DNA of 56,459 nucleotides from Lachnospiraceae bacterium (GCA_015056795.1 SVFO01000001.1:1-56459), one strand, 5' to 3'. Counted from the first letter of the stretch, positions 16,740 to 24,808 are shown. Made by a program: numbers and translations. The notes: generated by a model not told the origin, from the letters alone.

Positions 16740-17759
16740 ATGAGAAAAAAATTTATGGCCTTACTCCTATGCATGGTAATGATTCTAAGCATTTGCTCAT
16801 GCGGAAATGAACAGGGTTCACAAAACCATGTTGAAAAACAAAATTTCGAATCTCAAGAAAGCACCACTTCGTCAAACATCGAACCAGTAGTCATAGAAAA
16901 CATGGGGGCTACAACAACCTATGAAAAAGCGCCAGAATCCGCGGTTGCCCTCTCTTACAGCATTGCAGAAATCATGGTGGCTCTCGGCCTTAAAGATAGA
17001 ATTGTTGCAATTGCTCCCAGCATGTATATTCTTGATCAGGTATCGGAACAGTATCGGGAGACGGTTGGCTCATTCACCAAGCTCGAAGGCCAATATGGCG
17101 TTCCTTCTCTTGAAACGGTTCTAAACACTAATGCGGAATTTGTTTATGGCGACGCGTACTCTTTTTATCCCTCAAGCGTAGGCACACGCGAGGATTTCGA
17201 AAATGCCGGTGTTAAGATCTACGCCACGGAAGGTACCTGCGTTAGCAACCCTACTTTTGAGAATATTTATAATGACATTCTGAACATTGGTAAGATTTTT
17301 CGGGTAAATGACCGCGCGGCAGAATTGGTCGCACAATTGAGGCAAAAAGAAGCTGCGGTGGCAGCTAAGGTCAGCGGTCTTGAACCCGTGTCCGTATTCT
17401 ATTATGATTCCGATACTGGCGGCGGCGTTGCAATGTCTACGATCGGAAACACTGGACTGCAGCTTTACATGCTTGAGCTTGCAGGCTGCAAGAATGTCTT
17501 TGATGATACCGACGGAGAATATATCATGGTTTCATGGGAAGACGTAATTGACAGGGATCCTGAATACATCCTTGTTTGTGATTATTACGGAAGCGGTTAT
17601 GCAGACGAAAAAATTGCTGAAATGAAAAGTAATCCGGATACGGCGGACATGGATGCCGTTAAGAATGATCGTTTTATCATTATACCCGGTCTTGCAATGT
17701 TTCCCAGTCTCGAATGTCTGGACGTAATTGAACAAATAGCAGATGCGGTGCATCACTAA
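16740..17759 (+). CDS. Metallophore-binding lipoprotein (FepB/FhuD class)
   Basis: A 339-residue lipoprotein with signal peptide MRKKFMALLLCMVMILSICSC; Cys21 is the predicted lipid anchor. The mature part has the class III binding-protein layout: two lobes joined by a long helix, with SIAEIMVALGLKDRIVAI in lobe 1 and WEDVIDRDPEYILVCDYYG in lobe 2. It would capture the ferric chelate, heme or corrinoid outside the cell and deliver it to the FecCD permease encoded downstream. The AAAGGA ribosome site fits the ATG. The substrate is inferred to be a siderophore because the divergent regulator is Btr-like. Confidence 0.88.
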   Translation: MRKKFMALLLCMVMILSICSCGNEQGSQNHVEKQNFESQESTTSSNIEPVVIENMGATTTYEKAPESAVALSYSIAEIMVALGLKDRIVAIAPSMYILDQVSEQYRETVGSFTKLEGQYGVPSLETVLNTNAEFVYGDAYSFYPSSVGTREDFENAGVKIYATEGTCVSNPTFENIYNDILNIGKIFRVNDRAAELVAQLRQKEAAVAAKVSGLEPVSVFYYDSDTGGGVAMSTIGNTGLQLYMLELAGCKNVFDDTDGEYIMVSWEDVIDRDPEYILVCDYYGSGYADEKIAEMKSNPDTADMDAVKNDRFIIIPGLAMFPSLECLDVIEQIADAVHH

Positions 17760-17843
17760 ACTCGAATAAATCCTACCATGCATGGAACGGCTCGCACTTG
17801 TCGACCCATGCATGCATAAAAACATTTTCATGGAGGCAGGTCA

Positions 17844-19613
17844 ATGTTTATAAACCGACACCTCATATCATTTGTCTCCGGGCATGGGCACAGAATTATC
17901 GGCACCTGTGTGTTGCAGCTGATACTTACGATGCTTGCTACATTGGTATCACTTTGTACGGCCTTTGTCGTTCGCATGATACAGGGCGAAACACGGATCT
18001 TGTTTTTCCGGCAGGTCTGGCAGGTTCTCCTCACTATTGCTTTGCTGATAGGAGTAAGATTCATCCTTGCCAAAATAAAAACGATTGCCTCTGAAAAATG
18101 TAGCCTGGAAATAAAGCAATCCTTGCGCAAGGAGCTTTTGGAGAAACTTTTTGCCCTTGGTCCTGCATACACGGGGAAGGCACGCACTGGAAATACTGCA
18201 TCCACGATCACGACAAAGGTTGAGTATCTGAATGAGTATTATACGGTTTATCTTCCAACTGCAGCTGCTTCTTTGTTTAACGTGGTCGCTCTGATTGCGG
18301 TACTCAGCAAATTTAATGCAGCTACTGCCGTAATTTGCACAATTGCCTGCGCAGGCATATATGTATGTCCTATGTTATTCTATTATTTGATGCGCAAACG
18401 CGGCGAAGAAGAAATGCAGGCACATTCGGAGTACTACAGTGACTGCCTTGACAGCATTCAGGGCATTTCAACGCTAAAGGCATTCAACGCCAATGGACGC
18501 CAACGCGAAATCATTCATGAAAAAGGGGAGAAGCTTAGGCAGGCGGTCATGGGGCAGCTCAGGATCACCATGCTGGAAAACGTAGTGCTTCAGTTCTTTG
18601 CGGGGCTCGGAAGTGCTTTTTCTATAGCTGTTGCAGCATATGAATGTTCCATCGGAAACATGGAAAGCGAAAATTTGGTATACGCCTTGTTTTTGATTGG
18701 TGCCTGCTTTGCACCAATGGGTTCGTTGATCAATGCATGGCACTTTGGATATCGTGGCGTGGTTGCGTCCTATTCCATAATTGAATTGCTCGAAGAACCC
18801 GTGAAGCTGTCACTGTCTCCCAAGGACACCCATGCCACGGAAAGGAATCTTAAAACGCCCTTTATCGGGGATATTGCCTTTCATGATGTTTCTTTCTCGT
18901 ATGAGTCGGAAGAAGGGACTGTATTAGATAATGTATCTTTTAAGATTCCTTTCAGAACAACGACTGCACTGGTTGGCGTCTCTGGAAGCGGTAAGTCGAC
19001 AATTGCCCACCTCCTGGCAGGCTTTTATCCCGTTGATAAAGGAACAATTACGGTGGGGGGCAAAAGCCTCACGAAAGAAACCGTTTTTAACATTCAGGAT
19101 GATATTTCCGCCGTATGGCAGGATTGCCGATTGTTTTATGGTACGGTCGAGGAAAACATCCGTATAGGCAAACCGACCGCATCGCATAAAGAAGTTGAGG
19201 AAGCCGCAAAGAATGCAAGCATTCATGACTTCATCGTAAGTCTGCCTGATGGCTATCAGACCTTGATTGGCGAGCAAGGCATGCGCTTCTCGGGAGGAGA
19301 ACGTCAGCGGATTGCAATTGCTCGAGCTTTTTTGCGCAATTCTCCGATTCTAATTTTGGACGAGGCAACTTCATCTTTGGATCGTCATAATGAAATGGAG
19401 ATTCAGCACAGTCTTCATAAACTGAGCGCAGGAAAGACCTGTCTTGTAATTGCACACAGGCTTGCCACGATTCAAGCTGCGGATCAGATCATCATTATGA
19501 ACAAAGGAAGAATCGTTGAAAAAGGAACTCACGAACAGCTGCTTCGGTCTTCGGAAAACTACCGCATCTTGATGGGCTCACAGATAACTGGAGGTACGGC
19601 ATATGAAGCGTGA
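17844..19613 (+). CDS. Exporter-fold ABC half-transporter, YbtP/IrtA-like
   Basis: A 589-residue protein with six membrane helices (about 1-310) and a C-terminal ATPase with Walker A GVSGSGKST, signature SGGERQRIAIARA, Walker B LILDEATSSLD and the H-loop IAHRLATI. Such half-transporters normally export, but the YbtPQ and IrtAB pairs inside metallophore loci import ferric siderophores. Its stop overlaps the start of the second half-transporter by 11 bases, so the two probably form a heterodimer. It follows the binding protein after an 84-bp gap containing CATGCATG palindromes, with GGAGG before the ATG. Confidence 0.88.
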   Translation: MFINRHLISFVSGHGHRIIGTCVLQLILTMLATLVSLCTAFVVRMIQGETRILFFRQVWQVLLTIALLIGVRFILAKIKTIASEKCSLEIKQSLRKELLEKLFALGPAYTGKARTGNTASTITTKVEYLNEYYTVYLPTAAASLFNVVALIAVLSKFNAATAVICTIACAGIYVCPMLFYYLMRKRGEEEMQAHSEYYSDCLDSIQGISTLKAFNANGRQREIIHEKGEKLRQAVMGQLRITMLENVVLQFFAGLGSAFSIAVAAYECSIGNMESENLVYALFLIGACFAPMGSLINAWHFGYRGVVASYSIIELLEEPVKLSLSPKDTHATERNLKTPFIGDIAFHDVSFSYESEEGTVLDNVSFKIPFRTTTALVGVSGSGKSTIAHLLAGFYPVDKGTITVGGKSLTKETVFNIQDDISAVWQDCRLFYGTVEENIRIGKPTASHKEVEEAAKNASIHDFIVSLPDGYQTLIGEQGMRFSGGERQRIAIARAFLRNSPILILDEATSSLDRHNEMEIQHSLHKLSAGKTCLVIAHRLATIQAADQIIIMNKGRIVEKGTHEQLLRSSENYRILMGSQITGGTAYEA

Positions 19614-21375
19614 AAAGACACGGATCGGTTATGCAATACAGCTGAGCCAGTACATTAAGGGCTTTCGTCTATACCTTCTCGGAGCCATACTCTGCAACAT
19701 GGCATTCAAGGTGCTTCCGCTTTTGATGGGCCTTGTCACCTCATACCTTGTAAGCAGCGTGCTTCTTGGGGAGACAAGCCATGTTGTTTCTCTGCTAATA
19801 ACGGCAGGCGTGCTGGTGATTTTGACTTCCGTATTTTCTTATCTGGATGTACAGGTCAGTCATGACATGGCCTATAGGATTCTGACGCAGCTTAGGGATA
19901 AATGCTATGATAAACTGGATGTGCTTGCACCTGCCGTGACGGCGGGGCAACGGAGCGGAGACATGATTAGCATCATTCTTGGTGACGTAGAAACACTAGA
20001 ATGGTTTTATGCCCATACCATCGGTCAATTGGTTGTTGCATTTGTTGTCCCAGCTGCCGCACTGGTATTCATGGGGATAATCTCATGGTACCTACCAATC
20101 ACTATTATTCCATTTATTGTCCTTTTGGTTCTTGTCCCCCGAAGATCCGCAAATGAGGCAAACGCCCAAGGCACGGCAGTCAAAACAACAACTGGCATTC
20201 TTAATTCAATTATCATAGATGGCGTACAGGGTATCAAAGACATCATTTCTTTCCGGTGGCAGCAGGAATACTTCAAGCGGTTTTTCTCAGCAAACAACGA
20301 GTATTCTGACGCATCCATTGCTTACGCAAAACGGCGGGGCAACGAAAGCCGGGGCATTTCTCTGATTATGGAATCCGCGGCTCTGGTGGTGGATGTAGTT
20401 ACAATTCTTCTTGTCGCCGCGGGGAAGATTTCCGTGCTGTGGTTAATGCCCATTTTCATTTTGTCTTCTGCGATTTTTTCTCCCATTCAGGATGCGTTGG
20501 CAATGAGCACAAATTACGGTTTAATCTTCGGTGCGGCAAAACGCGTGATAGATCTATTTGAAATGGAGCCCATGGTCAAGGATGCTGGCAAAGAGTTCTT
20601 TCGGGTGAATGATGAGGTAGAGATTACTTTTGATAACGTTAAGTTTACGTACCCTGAAATTTCAGGTAATCAGGATAATTCTCCTGTCCTGAAGGGACTG
20701 TCCTTTTCCTTTCATACGGGAGAAACCGTTGCTTTTGTCGGTGCATCCGGCAGCGGAAAAACGACTGCAGCCCGACTTCTTCAAAGGTTTTGGGATGTAA
20801 ATGACGGAGCAATTAGCATCAATGGTAAGGATATACGAGAATTATCTCTCGATAGTCTGCGAAACACCATTACTGTTGTTCCTCAGGACGTATATCTATT
20901 TAACATAACCGTCAAGGAAAATCTGCGACTTGCCAAATTAAGCGCAACCGAGGAAGAAATACAAAATGCCGCTTCGGAAGCATGTGCAGATGACTTTATC
21001 AGAAAACTTCCATATGGGTTCGACACCCCTATAGGTGAAAGAGGGTTACGCCTTTCTGGCGGTGAAAAGCAAAGATTGTCCATTGCACAGGCGTTTCTAA
21101 AAAACTCCCCTGTCCTTGTTCTGGACGAGGCAAGCGCAAATCTGGACGCAGAGAATGAGCGTCTCATAAATCAAGCAGTTTCACGCCTAAAGAAAGGCCG
21201 TGCAACTTTAGTCATAGCACACAGGATTTCAACAATTCGGAGCGTAGACAGAATAGTGGTACTTAAAGACGGAAAGGCTCTTGCGGAAGGAACATATGGC
21301 GATCTGGCAGAGAATTGCCCCGACTTTAGGCGATTAATAGGAGATGAATATGGTGGTAAATCGAACGAAGAATAA
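19603..21375 (+). CDS. Exporter-fold ABC half-transporter, YbtQ/IrtB-like
   Basis: A 590-residue partner of the preceding gene with the same architecture: six membrane helices, then an ATPase with Walker A GASGSGKTT, signature SGGEKQRLSIAQA and Walker B VLVLDEASANLD. Both ATPase sites of the pair look catalytically complete, unlike many heterodimeric exporters in which one site is degenerate. It overlaps its neighbours on both sides, indicating tight translational coupling. Import of a siderophore, metal release from it, or export of the stripped chelator are all compatible with the context. Confidence 0.88.
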   Translation: MKREKTRIGYAIQLSQYIKGFRLYLLGAILCNMAFKVLPLLMGLVTSYLVSSVLLGETSHVVSLLITAGVLVILTSVFSYLDVQVSHDMAYRILTQLRDKCYDKLDVLAPAVTAGQRSGDMISIILGDVETLEWFYAHTIGQLVVAFVVPAAALVFMGIISWYLPITIIPFIVLLVLVPRRSANEANAQGTAVKTTTGILNSIIIDGVQGIKDIISFRWQQEYFKRFFSANNEYSDASIAYAKRRGNESRGISLIMESAALVVDVVTILLVAAGKISVLWLMPIFILSSAIFSPIQDALAMSTNYGLIFGAAKRVIDLFEMEPMVKDAGKEFFRVNDEVEITFDNVKFTYPEISGNQDNSPVLKGLSFSFHTGETVAFVGASGSGKTTAARLLQRFWDVNDGAISINGKDIRELSLDSLRNTITVVPQDVYLFNITVKENLRLAKLSATEEEIQNAASEACADDFIRKLPYGFDTPIGERGLRLSGGEKQRLSIAQAFLKNSPVLVLDEASANLDAENERLINQAVSRLKKGRATLVIAHRISTIRSVDRIVVLKDGKALAEGTYGDLAENCPDFRRLIGDEYGGKSNEE

Positions 21376-22417
21376 TTCAGACCGCCCTGCATGGCTCATG
21401 CCCACGCTCGTTATATCTTTAGTGGGAATGGTTATGATCAGCATCGTAATGGGTATTTTTCTCGGGTCAGCTGACTTAGATGCAAAGACCGTCATTGACG
21501 TGCTGCGTTACAAAATATTTGGAACAGATAATCCCGATTTGAAGCGTTCTGCAATAAGCATTGTCTGGGAATTGCGTTTACCAAGGGTTTTGTTGGCGAT
21601 TGCCGCAGGTGGCGGATTGGCTGTCGCGGGTGCAGCGATGCAGGCCGTAACGCAAAATGTTATGGCCGATCCATATATTTTAGGCGCATCCAGCGGTGCG
21701 TCTGCGGCAGTGGCATTTACTTTTGTTATTGGTGGAGTCTTTGCGCAGTCCAGCTCTGTGATTTCCATATTTGCGTTTCTGGGAGCGATATTTGCTCTGT
21801 TACTTGTTTATTCCGTCGGAATGGTCGGGAGCGCAGGATCTACAAGCAGACTTGTATTGGCGGGCATGGCTATAAGCGTAATTCTGACTGCTGCAACACA
21901 GTTCTTTGTTTCGGTTGCTCCAGATGCCTATACCGTCCGAAACATCACAGCATGGACAATGGGCAGTCTGGCCAGCGCAAGATGGACTACAATCGGCTTT
22001 CCCAGCATTGGCGCGATTCTCGGATCTCTTATTTTTATCTACTTTGGAAGGACTTTTAATCTGCTCTCCCAGGGGGACGAGACAGCTACTAGCCTTGGGC
22101 TTAACGTAAAAAGCATAAAGCGCCTTACAATCATTGTTACAGCTTTCATAACCGGTGCAGTTGTATCTGTTGGAGGTGTCATTGGCTTCATCGGGTTTAT
22201 CATTCCGCATATCGTACGTATCATTATTGGGTCTGATCACCGCAGAACTTTCCCGTTGTCGTTTCTAATTGGTGGCCTGTTTCTTATGTGGATGGATGTG
22301 CTTGCGCGTACAGTTATTGCCCCGAAGGAACTACCAGTAGGAATATTCACGGCATTTTGCGGCGGTCCATTCTTTATCTGGCTTTTATACCGTAAAAATC
22401 GTTATGGAAAAATGTGA
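21350..22417 (+). CDS. FecCD-family metallophore permease
   Basis: The chosen ATG at 21350 has TAGGAG six bases upstream, giving 355 residues. It is a highly hydrophobic ten-helix protein with the family hallmarks LRLPRVLLAIAAGGGLAVAG, the following MQAVTQNVMADPYILGASSG and the GGVIGFIGFIIPHIVRII coupling helix. It forms a homodimeric channel for ferric siderophore, heme or corrinoid import. The 5' end lies inside the preceding ABC gene by 26 bases and the 3' end touches the ATPase gene. Confidence 0.95.
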   Translation: MVVNRTKNNSDRPAWLMPTLVISLVGMVMISIVMGIFLGSADLDAKTVIDVLRYKIFGTDNPDLKRSAISIVWELRLPRVLLAIAAGGGLAVAGAAMQAVTQNVMADPYILGASSGASAAVAFTFVIGGVFAQSSSVISIFAFLGAIFALLLVYSVGMVGSAGSTSRLVLAGMAISVILTAATQFFVSVAPDAYTVRNITAWTMGSLASARWTTIGFPSIGAILGSLIFIYFGRTFNLLSQGDETATSLGLNVKSIKRLTIIVTAFITGAVVSVGGVIGFIGFIIPHIVRIIIGSDHRRTFPLSFLIGGLFLMWMDVLARTVIAPKELPVGIFTAFCGGPFFIWLLYRKNRYGKM

Positions 22418-22428
22418 GGCAACCAGTC

Positions 22429-23205
22429 ATGAATAAAAAAATAGCAATTCAAACCCTTTCATATTCAGTTGGAAATCAGTCCATCCTGCAAGACGTTTGC
22501 CTCTCCATAGAACGGAAGCAATTTATCGGATTAATCGGACCTAACGGCAGTGGAAAGACAACCTTGCTCAAGCACATCTACCGTGCCCTCCCTCCTGGGA
22601 AAAATACGGTATTTATTAACGGAAATGATGTGGAATCATATTCTTATCGGGATACTGCAAAACAAATTACTGTCATGCGTCAGGAAAACGGATCAGATTT
22701 TGACTATACGATTCTTGAAATGGTATTGATGGGGCGTGCGCCTTATCGAAAATACTATGAGAAAGATACCGTCGAGGACAAACAAATAGCGCTAAATGCC
22801 CTGAAGTATGTTGGTATGGATCATCTGGCAAATCGATCTTTTACAACATTATCAGGTGGCGAAAAGCAACGGGTGCTTATTGCGCGTTCGTTGGCACAAG
22901 AGGCTGATATTCTAATATTGGATGAGCCAACCAACCATCTCGATGTTCATTACCAATGGCTACTAATGGAGATTATAGCAAAGCTCCAAAAAACTGTTCT
23001 CTCTGTTTTTCACGAACTGAATCTCGCCTGTAAATATTGTGATTATCTATATGTATTGAAAGACGGCCATATTATAGACTACGGAACTCCGGATACCGTG
23101 GTAACATCGGAAATGCTTGCAAATGTCTTTGGCGTTAACGCTCATATCATTACTTCGGAAGCCGGTAAGCCTTACATCATCTATGAAAACAGCATTATCC
23201 GTTAA
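22429..23205 (+). CDS. FecE/FepC-type ATPase for metallophore import
   Basis: A 258-residue soluble ATPase with Walker A GPNGSGKTT, Q-loop MRQENGSDFDY, signature LSGGEKQRVLIARS, Walker B ILILDEPTNHLD and the switch histidine in FHELN. This is the standard partner of a FecCD permease. The ATG at 22429 is preferred, with TGAGG nine bases upstream; a GTG at 22414 that overlaps the permease stop is also open. It is the last gene of the operon and its 3' end overlaps an antisense HTH remnant. Confidence 0.94.
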   Translation: MNKKIAIQTLSYSVGNQSILQDVCLSIERKQFIGLIGPNGSGKTTLLKHIYRALPPGKNTVFINGNDVESYSYRDTAKQITVMRQENGSDFDYTILEMVLMGRAPYRKYYEKDTVEDKQIALNALKYVGMDHLANRSFTTLSGGEKQRVLIARSLAQEADILILDEPTNHLDVHYQWLLMEIIAKLQKTVLSVFHELNLACKYCDYLYVLKDGHIIDYGTPDTVVTSEMLANVFGVNAHIITSEAGKPYIIYENSIIR

Positions 23206-23345
23206 TTGAGTTTCTAGACTTTTCAATACTTTCCAATGCTTCACAAAGTGGCTCCATTAGAGAGATATCAGGCAGACCATTTCCGGCTTTCCATTTACTG
23301 ATGGTCTTATCACAAATATCAAGTGTATTGGCATAACATTTCTTT
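23195..23345 (-). pseudogene. Remnant of an XRE-family HTH regulator
   Basis: A minus-strand frame reads CYANTLDICDKTISKWKAGN, then GLPDISLMEPLCEAL, and stops at 23195. This is the second half of a Cro/C1-type helix-turn-helix (compare the usual DKTISKWERGKGLPDISLL pattern). The first helix and start codon are missing, and the frame ends soon after the DNA-binding part. It is a small fragment of a regulator left between the metallophore operon and the DUF6076-like gene. Confidence 0.7.
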
Positions 23346-23357
23346 TGAAAGAATGCT

Positions 23358-24149
23358 TTATTTTACCAATTCCTTAGCAATCTCTGCGAATTCCCGCCAA
23401 ATGGCATCTCTGTCCTTGTGGTGGGTATTCTCATACTTTATATAGTATTCATCATGCAATTTCTTCAATTCGTCCATAAGCGGTGTGTCTGCCGGCAGCT
23501 TTCCACGCCTGATTCGTCCGTATAGTTTATTATATGCCTTTGTAAACTCCAGGTGGATCGGATGCTGGAACAGTTTGTTCTTGTAGGACTTCCGGCTGGC
23601 ATACTCGTTGCAAGCGGTTTTTGTCTCGCGGTACAGGCGCGTACAGTATTCTTGGGATGAGGAATATTTGATGCGGAAATATCCGCCGCAGAGCTTGCAG
23701 ACGCGAAGGACTGCCTGTGATTCAAGCATGAGGTCGATTCCGATGCGCAGGAACTCTGTCAAGCTGTTGTATGTGTAGGACTTCTGCTTTTGCGATGCAG
23801 AAACATAACTTTCCTTGCAATATTTCAGATAATTCGCCCATGACAAGCTCTCTACGGTAATGCTGCCCTCCCCCAAGGGGATTTCGCTTATGAGCGGCGT
23901 GGAAAAATCCGAAATCTTTTTAACCATACAATAAGAACGGTAAATACCGGCAATAGCGTCAGGAGGAAGCTCTGAATTTGGATCATTCTCCGTAAGGAAA
24001 ACAGCATTACAGTTCTCGCGGGCATTTTGATAGCAGTCCTTTAGTGAGGCCAGTGCGTTACGCAATTCCAGAACTATCTTTCCAGAAAGTATGCAAGACT
24101 GCGGGATGAATATGGTCTGCCGCACGTGACGCTGCATGAGATCAGGCAT
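23358..24149 (-). CDS. DUF6076-like zinc-motif protein, 5' end replaced
   Basis: An open frame of 263 codons. The centre has CKLCGGYF, then YCTRLYRETKTACNEY, a Cys-rich knuckle preceded by conserved helical sequence, as in DUF6076 proteins of clostridial mobile elements; function unknown. The first 20 or so codons are antisense to the conserved HEIRH end of a tyrosine recombinase, so the natural start is lost and the frame now opens by chance inside integrase DNA. It is best read as a 5'-truncated gene. A related 3' fragment lies at 14628-14738. Confidence 0.6.
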   Translation of the reverse strand: MPDLMQRHVRQTIFIPQSCILSGKIVLELRNALASLKDCYQNARENCNAVFLTENDPNSELPPDAIAGIYRSYCMVKKISDFSTPLISEIPLGEGSITVESLSWANYLKYCKESYVSASQKQKSYTYNSLTEFLRIGIDLMLESQAVLRVCKLCGGYFRIKYSSSQEYCTRLYRETKTACNEYASRKSYKNKLFQHPIHLEFTKAYNKLYGRIRRGKLPADTPLMDELKKLHDEYYIKYENTHHKDRDAIWREFAEIAKELVK

Positions 24150-24350
24150 ACGGTGGCGACGCTGATGCTAGAGCATGGCGTTGGCATGAAATTCGTACAG
24201 ATGTGGCTGGGTCACAGCGATTATGCAACCACTGCGAACATTTACGCTCATCCGGATGACTGGGAAGCAAAGAACCGCGCGGTAAAGGTAATGAGCGAAA
24301 TCATGAAGGAACATGATGTAACAGATTGTTTGAAAGATGAATGGAAATAA
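24081..24350 (+). pseudogene. C-terminal remnant of a tyrosine recombinase (integrase)
   Basis: The frame reads SRKYARLRDEYGLPHVTLHEIRHTVATLMLEHG (in pieces), then WLGHSDYATTANIYAH. It holds the HxxR box, the GH motif and the nucleophile tyrosine of the catalytic domain, but nothing before about residue 270 of a normal integrase. The sequence upstream belongs to the antisense DUF6076-like gene. It points toward the spare tRNA-Ser 35 bp away, the usual place of an integrase beside its tRNA target, so it is probably what remains of the enzyme that inserted this element or an earlier one. Confidence 0.85.
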
Positions 24351-24382
24351 AAAAGGACTTTACCTTTCGGAAAAGCCCTTTT
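24349..24382 (-). terminator. Terminator of the intact tRNA-Ser
   Basis: AAAAGGACTTT and AAAGCCCTTTT flank an inner loop and pair 10 of 12. On the minus strand the hairpin directly follows the tRNA 3' end and is followed by TTTTTTATTT. Confidence 0.7.
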
Positions 24383-24384
24383 AA

Positions 24385-24473
24385 CGGAGTTGGAGGGATT
24401 CGAACCCTCGCGCCACTTGCGCGGCCTGCCGCATTTCGAGTGCGGTCCCTTCAACCAGCTTGGGTACAACTCC
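24385..24473 (-). tRNA. tRNA-Ser(CGA), intact spare copy
   Basis: 89 nt on the minus strand with acceptor GGAGTTG/CAACTCC, anticodon stem CCGCA/TGCGG, loop CTCGAAA (anticodon CGA at 24438-24436), a long class II variable arm and T-arm GAGGG-TTCGAAT-CCCTC. CCA is not encoded. It reads serine UCG codons. It lies 147 bp inside the right end of the element and differs from the split host copy in the acceptor stem and several other positions, so it is not a duplication of that gene. It may supply the tRNA lost by the insertion. Confidence 0.95.
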
Positions 24474-24620
24474 CTTTGGGAAAAACATTTGAAATCCCGG
24501 CTTTCTAGGTGATTTTTTAGAAATCTTTTTTAGAAATACGGTATTTCTGGTGACAATGAAGATGAAAAACACAGCATTTACAGTGCTTTTAAGGATATTG
24601 GCTCGAAATATTGCATAGTC

Positions 24621-24627
24621 TTTCGAG
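24621..24627 (-). repeat. Right attachment core (anticodon-loop sequence)
   Basis: The minus-strand CTCGAAA matches the left core exactly. An inverted copy of the same 7-mer lies 12 bp inside the element at 24602-24608, giving the right end a core-sized inverted repeat. Confidence 0.78.
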
Positions 24628-24659
24628 TGCGGTCCCTTCAACCACTTGGGTACATCTCC
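24621..24659 (-). pseudogene. 5' half of the split tRNA-Ser(CGA)
   Basis: On the minus strand this reads acceptor GGAGATG, D-arm region, anticodon-stem strand CCGCA and loop CTCGAAA, then changes to element sequence GACTATGCAA. Joined to 8808-8863 it gives a complete tRNA with perfect acceptor, anticodon and T stems. Confidence 0.93.
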
Positions 24660-24671
24660 ATAGCGTACTCT

Positions 24672-24700
24672 ATTCTAGCCGAAAAATTATTTTTTTGCAA
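24672..24700 (-). promoter_or_regulatory. Promoter of the split tRNA-Ser gene
   Basis: Minus strand: TTGCAA (24700-24695), 17 bases, TAGAAT (24677-24672), with the tRNA 5' end 13 bases beyond the -10 box. The promoter is intact even though the tRNA gene is cut. Transcripts from it would run through the half tRNA and on into the spare tRNA-Ser, which has no clear promoter of its own. Confidence 0.65.
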
Positions 24701-24762
24701 GCATTTCCTAAAAAATGTTTTATCAATTTTTATCAAATCCTTTTGATTTGTTATTTGCAAAA

Positions 24763-24794
24763 ACCGCCATGAAGGATGCTCCGTTCACGGCGGT
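24763..24794 (-). terminator. Terminator of ftsH
   Basis: ACCGCCATGAA (24763-24773) and TTCACGGCGGT (24784-24794) form an 11-bp stem with one mismatch. On the minus strand the hairpin is followed by TTTTTG, 15 bp after the ftsH stop. Confidence 0.85.
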
Positions 24795-24808
24795 TTCGTC
24801 TTTATTTA

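Larger units (their letters stand above)
8857..24627. mobile_element. Integrated 15.8-kb element in tRNA-Ser(CGA)
   Basis: The ends are defined by the two halves of one tRNA-Ser gene and the shared 7-bp core CTCGAAA. Contents from left to right are a nonsense-mutated replication-type gene, an AbiE toxin-antitoxin pair, a sigma/membrane protein/lipoprotein trio, the metallophore uptake locus, HTH and DUF6076-like remnants, a truncated tyrosine recombinase and an intact spare tRNA-Ser(CGA). There is no complete integrase, relaxase, coupling protein or type IV secretion gene. It therefore looks like a decayed integrative element, or a remnant of one, that is now fixed while its cargo stays intact. 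Several internal remnants imply more than one insertion or exchange. Confidence 0.88.

Noticed and set aside
17777..17818. CATGCATG palindromes as an operator
   Set aside because: They are self-complementary 8-mers with a long gap and no promoter nearby; chance is likely.
24126..24350. Complete small integrase gene
   Set aside because: The open frame holds only the last 75 residues of a tyrosine recombinase and starts with an internal GTG; the upstream part is antisense to another gene, so it is a remnant.
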